From NCBI GenBank assembly GCA_035272265.1, contig DATEQV010000067.1, positions 1 through 11,500 on the forward strand: a DNA stretch of 11,500 bases. The letters are read 5' to 3'. The notes under the pieces are model-generated. The model did not search any database. It was not told where the DNA came from and was given only the letters and a program-made list of their open reading frames with translations. Position numbers and translations under genes: made by a program. Shown here in pieces: positions 7,181 to 11,500 of the stretch (position 1 is the first letter of the stretch; every line of letters begins with the position of its first letter). Source of the stretch: Acidisphaera sp035272265 (GTDB lineage Bacteria > Pseudomonadota > Alphaproteobacteria > Acetobacterales > Acetobacteraceae).

Positions 7181-7240
7181 ACCGTAGGTGATACCGCCAA
7201 CGCCGAGGCAACGAAAGCGCAATGAATCAGCGTATCTGGC

Positions 7241-8083
7241 TTACCTCTCGAAGACGAACAGACAGTAGCGCATCGATCCGGTGCGATATGCGATCGAGAG
7301 ACGCAGCATGGTGACGACGAACACCCGGTTGCGGGCGTTGCCGTCGAACAGGAAGCGGCGATAGCACGGCTCGGCGACGAACCGGCCCAGCACCCGGCGC
7401 ACGCAGATCGACCACGTGCGCCGGACGCGTTCGCTGATGTCCTCGACGCTCGCGACATGGAACCCCGCGCGCCGGGCCATGTCGGCATACTCGGTCTCCT
7501 CGCCCATGCCGGGGAGCCGACCTTCGCGGCAGATCGGCTCCAGCAGGTGCCGCACCTCCCACGCGCGTGCGCCGGCGCGCGCGAGCCACGCGCAGACCAC
7601 GAGCACACCGCCCGGCCGCAGCGTGCGAAACGCCTCGTCGAAGACGCGCTGCTTGTCCGGCATGTGCTCCGTGCTCTCGACCGCGTAGGCGCGGTCGAAA
7701 TGCGCGTCGGGGAAGTCGTTGTGGAGCCAGTCGCGTAGCAGCACCGACACCGAACCGCTCGCGACGCTCCGCTGCGCCGCGAGCGCCGCCTGTGCCGGCG
7801 AGACGGTCAGCGCGGTGACTGCGCACCCGAACCGCTCCGCGATCCGGCGAGCCGCCGCGCCGTAGCCGCAGCCGATGTCGCACACAGCAAGGCCGGGGCC
7901 GAGCCGCAGCCGCTCGGCAACCAGATCGACCAGCGCGTCGGCCGCCTGCGCCGGGCTCTCGCGGCCGCTCGCCCAGTAGCCGTGATGAACGTGCTCGCCC
8001 CAGATGTCCCGATAGAACGGGTCCAGCTCGTCATAGTGACCGGCAACCGCCGCGACGGTCTGGGGACGTCGCGGCAGGATCAT
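7241..8083 (-). CDS. Class I SAM-dependent methyltransferase (small-molecule type, gamma-tocopherol MT-like)
   Basis: This 280-residue methyltransferase has its probable ATG at 8083 overlapping the toxin stop as ATGA. The frame is open upstream to 8281, but that stretch is the toxin gene read out of frame. The N-terminus has the pattern HYDELDPFYRDIWGEHVHHG (16-35), found in methyltransferases related to gamma-tocopherol and sarcosine/dimethylglycine methyltransferases. Motif I is AVCDIGCGYGAAARRIAE (66-83). AYAVESTEHMPDK (132-144) and FRTLRPGGVLVV (152-163) are the later SAM-fold motifs. The C-terminus ends in SMRYCLFVFER. No Shine-Dalgarno sequence is visible, so translation probably depends on reinitiation after the toxin. 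The family acts on small soluble molecules or lipid quinols; the actual substrate cannot be told from the sequence. Confidence 0.85.
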   Translation of the reverse strand: MILPRRPQTVAAVAGHYDELDPFYRDIWGEHVHHGYWASGRESPAQAADALVDLVAERLRLGPGLAVCDIGCGYGAAARRIAERFGCAVTALTVSPAQAALAAQRSVASGSVSVLLRDWLHNDFPDAHFDRAYAVESTEHMPDKQRVFDEAFRTLRPGGVLVVCAWLARAGARAWEVRHLLEPICREGRLPGMGEETEYADMARRAGFHVASVEDISERVRRTWSICVRRVLGRFVAEPCYRRFLFDGNARNRVFVVTMLRLSIAYRTGSMRYCLFVFER

Positions 8084-8460
8084 GCGGCGACAATCTGGAC
8101 CGGATACTCGCGCGCCGTCGGATCGTCCGACACGAGCGCAGCACCCTCGGCAATCGCCTGCGCGATGAGCAAGTGGTCGAACGGATCGCGATGATGCAGT
8201 GGCAGACCCGCGAGCGTTCCAAGATGTTGGCGGGTAATCCCGAGCACCATGAAACCCTGCTGCTCGATCGTATCCCAGCACTCCTGGACGTCGGCTCGCA
8301 GTTTGCCGACGCGCACCTTCACCAGGATTTCCCAGAACGACACCGTGCTGACGAGAACGCTGTTCCCGGGGTCGGCGATCAGTTGCCGAACATTCGAGCC
8401 GAGCCGCTTGTCGTCAGAAAGCCACCACAGGAGAGCGTGTGTGTCGAGGAGGAGTCTCAC
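8080..8460 (-). CDS. vapC: VapC-family PIN-domain toxin (ribonuclease)
   Basis: This 126-residue PIN-domain protein is predicted to be an Mg-dependent endoribonuclease toxin. The start is GTG 8460, which overlaps the antitoxin stop as GTGA. It gives the canonical beginning RLLLDTHALLWWL, with catalytic Asp6. A longer frame to 8502 would add 14 antitoxin-overlapping residues that do not look native. Other acidic site residues are Glu44 (STVSFWEI), Asp92 and Asp95 (HHRDPFDHLLIAQA) and Asp112/Asp113 (LVSDDP), so the active site is complete. The DTHALLW and HRDPFDR/H pattern is that of the VapC subgroup paired with Phd/YefM antitoxins. Its own stop overlaps the start of a methyltransferase. Toxicity and the RNA target are inferred from the family only. 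Confidence 0.92.
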   Translation of the reverse strand: MRLLLDTHALLWWLSDDKRLGSNVRQLIADPGNSVLVSTVSFWEILVKVRVGKLRADVQECWDTIEQQGFMVLGITRQHLGTLAGLPLHHRDPFDHLLIAQAIAEGAALVSDDPTAREYPVQIVAA

Positions 8461-8735
8461 TCCTCCTTTCCCTCCATCGCATCGAGGATGTCCTCCGGCC
8501 ACTCGTCAAAATCGGGCGCCATCCAGATCTTGCCGCGAAGCGCGCCCGGCTGGCGAGCAATCGGCTGTGCCGTCGCCGGCGGACGGATCTCCGCCACGAC
8601 CTCATCGTGCGATGTGATCAGAAACGATGCGCCTTGCCGGACCTGCTGAAGATAGCCCGTCAGGTTGCCACGAAACTCGCGCACCCCGACACGGCGAGGC
8701 GACGGCACATCTCGATCGGGATTGACGTCAGCCAT
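8457..8735 (-). CDS. Phd/YefM-family antitoxin of the PIN toxin
   Basis: This 92-residue antitoxin has its ATG at 8735 preceded by GAGG at 5 nt. A GTG at 8756 would add seven residues but falls inside the putative operator. The core RRVGVREFRGNLTGYLQQVR (15-34), followed by GASFLITSHDEVVAEIRPP (36-54), matches the Phd/YefM DNA-binding and dimerisation domain. The C-terminal part carries WMAPDFDEWPEDILDAMEG, an acidic, flexible segment that would wrap and block the toxin. The gene overlaps vapC by 4 bp. It should bind its own promoter, and a TGTACA-centred palindrome is present just upstream. Function is inferred from the family and the arrangement. Confidence 0.9.
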   Translation of the reverse strand: MADVNPDRDVPSPRRVGVREFRGNLTGYLQQVRQGASFLITSHDEVVAEIRPPATAQPIARQPGALRGKIWMAPDFDEWPEDILDAMEGKEE

Positions 8736-8748
8736 GGCAGCCTCACTC

Positions 8749-8770
8749 GTGCACACAGCATGTGTACACA
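8749..8770 (-). promoter_or_regulatory. Putative antitoxin operator (TGTGTACACA palindrome plus TGCACA half-copy)
   Basis: TGTGTACACA at 8761-8770 is a perfect 10-bp palindrome with a TGTACA core (8763-8768). A second, imperfect copy, GTGCACAC (8749-8756, core TGCACA), is centred 13 bp away. YefM-type antitoxins are known to bind paired long and short repeats with TGTACA cores spaced about one helical turn apart. Position, core and spacing therefore all fit autoregulation of the toxin-antitoxin genes. Confidence 0.6.
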
Positions 8771-8787
8771 GCCGAAGGCGCTGTCAA
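8761..8787 (-). promoter_or_regulatory. Putative promoter of the antitoxin-toxin-methyltransferase operon
   Basis: On the minus strand a perfect TTGACA -35 box lies at 8787-8782, 12 bp after the rplQ stop codon. The best -10 candidate is the weak TACACA at 8766-8761 (15-nt spacer); hexamers at other spacings are no better. It overlaps the TGTGTACACA palindrome, so a bound antitoxin would block it. The -10 match is poor, so the exact promoter is uncertain. Confidence 0.4.
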
Positions 8788-8799
8788 TCCGACGTAGGC

Positions 8800-9219
8800 C
8801 TACTCCTCGGACTCTTCCGGCTGCTCCTGCGTCGGCCCGCTGTCGAGGCCCTTCACCGCCGGATCGCGGTCGACCAGCTCGATCACCGCCATGCTCGCCG
8901 CGTCGCCGTACCGCACGCCGGCCTTCATCACCCGACAATAGCCGCCGGGGCGCGCCTTGTAGCGGTCGGCCAGCGTGCCGAACAGCTTTTCCACGATGCG
9001 GTCGTCGCGCAGCTGCGCATAGGCCTGACGCCGCGCATGCAGCCCGCCGCGCTTGCCGAGCGTGATCAGCTTCTCGGCCACCGGCCGCAGCTCCTTCGCC
9101 TTCGGCAGCGTGGTGGTGATCTGCTCGTGCTTCAGCAACGCCACCGCCATGTTGCGGAACATCGCCTGCCGGTGGCTCGACGTGACGCCGAGCTTCCGCC
9201 CGGCAACACCATGACGCAT
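8800..9219 (-). CDS. rplQ: 50S ribosomal protein L17
   Basis: L17 is a 139-residue component of the large ribosomal subunit near the exit tunnel. The N-terminus MRHGVAGRKLGVTSSHRQAM is the family signature. It is followed by RNMAVALLKHEQITTTLPKAKELRPVAEKLITLG and a core containing FGTLADRY and GYCRVMKAG. The C-terminus is extended by an acidic tail (TQEQPEESEE), as is common in alphaproteobacteria. A GAGGGG ribosome binding site precedes ATG 9219. It is the last gene of the conserved rpsM-rpsK-rpoA-rplQ series and starts 67 bp after the rpoA stop. No strong terminator follows. The region just downstream already holds the toxin-antitoxin promoter, so read-through into it is possible. Confidence 0.98.
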   Translation of the reverse strand: MRHGVAGRKLGVTSSHRQAMFRNMAVALLKHEQITTTLPKAKELRPVAEKLITLGKRGGLHARRQAYAQLRDDRIVEKLFGTLADRYKARPGGYCRVMKAGVRYGDAASMAVIELVDRDPAVKGLDSGPTQEQPEESEE

Positions 9220-9286
9220 CGCCCTATCCCCTCAACGTCGGCGCCACGCGCCGCCGACCACACCGGCGCTGTGCGCCTGCCTTACG

Positions 9287-10318
9287 TCAGAACGGCTCTT
9301 CCAGCCGCTTCGCCAGTTCCTCGATGTTCTCCGGCGGCCAGCCGGCGACGCTCATGCCGAGCGACAGCCCCATCGAGGACAGCACTTCCTTGATCTCGTT
9401 GAGCGACTTGCGGCCGAAGTTCGGCGTGCGCAGCATCTCCTGCTCGGTCTTCTGCACCAGGTCGCCGATGTAGACGATGTTGTCGTTCTTCAGGCAGTTC
9501 GCACTACGCACCGACAGCTCCAGCTCGTCCACCTTGCGCAGCAGGTTGCGGTTGAACGGCAGATCCTCGTGGTGCTCTTCGATGCGCGCGTGCTGCGGCT
9601 CATCGAAGTTGATGAACAGCTGCAGCTGGTCCTGCAGGATGCGCGCGGCCAGCGCCACCGCGTCCTCCGGCGTCACCGCGCCGTTGGTCTCCACCGACAG
9701 CAGCAGGCGGTCGTAGTTGGTGACCTGTCCGACGCGCGTGGGTTCGATCTTGTACGACACGCGGCGGACGGGCGAGTAGATGCTGTCCACCGGAATGAGC
9801 CCGATCGGCGCGTCCTCCGGCCGGTTCTCGGCCGCCGGCACGTAGCCCTTGCCGGAGTTGACGGTGAACTCCATGCCCAGCTTGATGCCGTCGTCCAGCG
9901 TGCAGATCACGAGGTCGGGGTTCATGATCTCGATGTCATGGCCGACCTGGATCTGGCCGGCATGCACCTCGCCGGGTCCGGTCGCCGACAGCATCATCCG
10001 CTTCGGGCCTTCGCCGTGCATCCGCAACGCGAGCTGCTTGATGTTCAGCACGATGTCGGTGACGTCCTCGCGCACGCCGGCGATCGACGAGAACTCGTGC
10101 AGCACGCCGTCGATCTGCACCGCCGTCACCGCCGCACCCTGCAGCGACGACAGCAGCACCCGGCGGATCGCATTGCCGAGCGTCATGCCGAAGCCGCGCT
10201 CCAGCGGCTCGGCGATCACGGTCGCGATGCGCGACGGATCGGCGCCGGGCTCGACCTCGAGCTTCTCCGGCTTGATCAGCGATTGCCAGTTCCGTTGCAG
10301 TGCAGCGCTTACAGCCAT
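9287..10318 (-). CDS. rpoA: DNA-directed RNA polymerase subunit alpha
   Basis: This 343-residue subunit nucleates RNA polymerase assembly and contacts upstream promoter DNA and activators. The N-terminal domain (about 20-245) contains GFGMTLGNAIRRVLLSS (42-58) and PVRRVSYKIEPTRVGQ (183-198). The C-terminal domain (about 255-322) contains LSVRSANCLKNDNI (268-281), in which R271 corresponds to the UP-element-binding arginine R265 of E. coli, and FGRKSLNEIKEVLSSMGLSLGM (301-322). The beginning, NWQSLIKPEKLEVE, is typical of alphaproteobacteria. The ATG at 10318 has GAGG close upstream. The gene is intact, of normal length and collinear with the ribosomal genes on either side. Confidence 0.99.
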   Translation of the reverse strand: MAVSAALQRNWQSLIKPEKLEVEPGADPSRIATVIAEPLERGFGMTLGNAIRRVLLSSLQGAAVTAVQIDGVLHEFSSIAGVREDVTDIVLNIKQLALRMHGEGPKRMMLSATGPGEVHAGQIQVGHDIEIMNPDLVICTLDDGIKLGMEFTVNSGKGYVPAAENRPEDAPIGLIPVDSIYSPVRRVSYKIEPTRVGQVTNYDRLLLSVETNGAVTPEDAVALAARILQDQLQLFINFDEPQHARIEEHHEDLPFNRNLLRKVDELELSVRSANCLKNDNIVYIGDLVQKTEQEMLRTPNFGRKSLNEIKEVLSSMGLSLGMSVAGWPPENIEELAKRLEEPF

Positions 10319-10336
10319 AACCTCTGATTACTCCCT

Positions 10337-10358
10337 GCGGGCCGTGCGCGTTGCCCGC
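10337..10358. repeat. Small inverted repeat in the rpsK-rpoA gap
   Basis: GCGGGC (10337-10342) and GCCCGC (10353-10358) are perfect complements around a 10-nt loop, 18 bp upstream of the rpoA start. In the transcript this would fold just ahead of the rpoA ribosome binding site and could tune its translation. The stem is only 6 bp and lies in very GC-rich DNA, so it may be chance. Confidence 0.25.
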
Positions 10359-10367
10359 CCAATCCTG

Positions 10368-10395
10368 CTCAGACCCGCGTCCGGCTCAGACCCGC
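10368..10395. repeat. 12-bp direct repeat at the end of rpsK
   Basis: GCTCAGACCCGC occurs at 10368-10379 and again at 10384-10395. The second copy covers the rpsK stop codon, and the first lies just beyond it. This looks like a short tandem duplication of the gene's 3' end (16-bp period). No function is evident. Confidence 0.45.
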
Positions 10396-10784
10396 CGCCG
10401 CTTGCGCGGACGGCAGCCGTTGTGCGGGATCGGCGTCATGTCGCGGATGGCGAGGATCGAGAAGCCGACTGCCTGCAACGCCCGCAGCGCGCTCTCGCGC
10501 CCCGAGCCGGGACCGCTCACCTCGATCTCCAGCGTCTCCATGCCGTGCTCGCGCGCCTTCTTGCCGGCATCCTCGGCGGCGACCTGCGCCGCGTAGGGCG
10601 TCGACTTCCGGCTGCCCTTGAAGCCCTGGCTGCCGGCAGAGGACCACGCGATGGCGTTGCCCTGCGCGTCGCTGATCGTGACGATCGTGTTGTTGAACGT
10701 CGACAGCACGTGGGCGACGCCCGACGTGATGTTCTTGCGTTCCTTGCGCCGCGGACGCGCCGCCGCCGAAGCCTGTCTGGCCAT
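10386..10784 (-). CDS. rpsK: 30S ribosomal protein S11
   Basis: S11 is a 132-residue protein of the small-subunit platform near the E-site mRNA. After a basic Ala/Arg-rich N-terminus, NITSGVAHVLSTFNNTIVTI starts the family core. It continues with GNAIAWSSAGSQGFKGSRKS and TPYAAQVAAEDAGKKAREHG and ends with the invariant DMTPIPHNGCRPRKRRRV. The ATG at 10784 follows a GAGAGA purine stretch. It lies 36 bp downstream of rpsM and 67 bp upstream of rpoA, the standard alphaproteobacterial order. Nothing in it is unusual. Confidence 0.98.
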   Translation of the reverse strand: MARQASAAARPRRKERKNITSGVAHVLSTFNNTIVTISDAQGNAIAWSSAGSQGFKGSRKSTPYAAQVAAEDAGKKAREHGMETLEIEVSGPGSGRESALRALQAVGFSILAIRDMTPIPHNGCRPRKRRRV

Positions 10785-10820
10785 GTATCTCTCTGATCCT
10801 GAAGGAAGCGGGCGCGGGGC

Positions 10821-11198
<378 letters not shown>

Positions 11199-11207
11199 GC
11201 CGTTCCG

Positions 11208-11213
11208 TCTCCT
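11208..11213 (-). promoter_or_regulatory. Ribosome binding site of rpsM
   Basis: AGGAGA on the minus strand lies 9 nt upstream of the GTG at 11198. It settles the start of S13 against the longer open frame that runs back to 11417. Confidence 0.8.
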
Positions 11214-11308
11214 GAGCCGAAAATGCCGCCGGACCGCCGCCTTGGCCCGAGCCGGTCCCACCATGTCAGCAAGCGGCGCCCGCGCCTGCGGGTCACCGGG
11301 AAGGGGGA

Positions 11309-11336
11309 GATATACGGCCGCCGGCCCGAGAGTCAA
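11309..11336 (-). promoter_or_regulatory. Candidate sigma-70 promoter for rpsM-rpsK-rpoA-rplQ
   Basis: On the minus strand TTGACT (11336-11331) is followed after a 16-nt GC-rich spacer by TATATC (11314-11309), matching the -35 and -10 boxes at 5/6 and 4/6. Transcription would begin near 11302 and leave a leader of about 100 nt before rpsM. The TATAT run stands out in this very GC-rich region. The rest of 11214-11370 holds nothing that I recognise as a gene. Confidence 0.5.
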
Positions 11337-11370
11337 TGCGCGGCTATCAGCTTTGCGTGAGCCTAGCAGC

Positions 11371-11500
11371 CTGTCGGAGTTAGCAGTTTTGCGGATGAAT
11401 ATGTCGCCAACGGCCACCGGCGGATTCTCTTGTTGTGCAGAACCGCGAAGTATCGAAAGAAATCTCCGATTTGTTCGTGGTTTGTGCTTAACTCCGACAG
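11371..11500. mobile_element. MITE-like element or IS remnant with terminal inverted repeats
   Basis: CTGTCGGAGTTAGCA at 11371-11385 and TGCTTAACTCCGACAG at 11485-11500 are inverted copies that match over 15 positions with a single one-base gap. They enclose about 100 bp that is clearly more AT-rich than its surroundings and has no meaningful reading frame. This fits a small non-autonomous element mobilised by a transposase elsewhere, or a pair of IS ends that have lost the interior. The right end coincides with the window edge, so the full repeat length and any target-site duplication cannot be seen. The IS family was not identified. Confidence 0.55.

Noticed and set aside
7220..7243. The two methyltransferases as one gene broken by a stop (both lie in the same frame, separated by a TAA and 18 bp)
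   Set aside because: Each half has its own complete SAM-binding motif I and motif II/III region, and the first ends with a family-typical C-terminus, so they are two genes.
8084..8281. N-terminal extension of the first methyltransferase by 66 residues
   Set aside because: The extra residues are vapC read in another frame and look random. The ATG at 8083 gives the family-typical start.
8771..8788. Hairpin ACAGC-GCCTTCG-GCTGT after rplQ as a terminator
   Set aside because: The stem is only 5 bp, no T-run follows, and it overlaps the TTGACA box and lies next to the palindrome of the toxin-antitoxin promoter.
11199..11417. N-terminal extension of S13 by 73 residues
   Set aside because: S13 proteins start with (M)ARIAGVNIP. 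The GTG at 11198 has an AGGAG box, and the extension covers the candidate promoter and part of the inverted-repeat element.

Overview
This window is a high-GC piece (roughly two thirds G+C by eye) of an alphaproteobacterial chromosome. The closest fit is Rhodospirillales, and probably Acetobacteraceae, judged from the rpsM-rpsK-rpoA-rplQ order and the sequences of S13, S11 and the RNA polymerase alpha subunit. No taxonomic search was possible, so the family-level placement is an inference.

Layout. Bases 1-1965 (minus strand) hold a tight run of genes. They encode a YqjD/ElaB-type membrane-anchored protein, a YqjE-type two-helix membrane protein, a 3-hydroxyisobutyryl-CoA hydrolase (valine catabolism) and the first 39 residues of a secreted protein. 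A perfect 8-bp-stem hairpin sits in the only sizeable gap of this run. Bases 2151-5106 (plus strand) form a compact operon: a polyamine-type periplasmic binding protein, an MlaE-type permease fused to an N-terminal STAS domain, and an MlaF-type ATPase. It is followed at 5155-6276 by a membrane cytochrome that joins a b561-like domain to a diheme cytochrome c (DHC) domain. No MlaD/MCE or MlaC gene follows the ATPase, which is unusual.

Bases 6303-8735 (minus strand) are an accessory block. A Phd/YefM-type antitoxin overlaps a VapC PIN toxin (GTGA). The toxin overlaps a SAM-dependent methyltransferase (ATGA), and a second methyltransferase follows closely and carries an apparent one-base frameshift near its 3' end. 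A perfect TGTGTACACA palindrome and a TTGACA box lie just upstream of the antitoxin and look like an autoregulated promoter.

Bases 8800-11198 (minus strand) are the end of the main ribosomal-protein cluster, transcribed rpsM, rpsK, rpoA, rplQ, with a candidate promoter at 11309-11336. At the right edge, 11371-11500 is bounded by near-identical inverted repeats and looks like a small non-autonomous mobile element (MITE-like) or IS remnant upstream of rpsM.

The window is mostly conventional. The parts most worth a second look are the toxin-antitoxin/methyltransferase operon, the Mla-like transporter with a solute-binding protein but no MCE protein, the b561-DHC fusion and the 130-bp inverted-repeat element.
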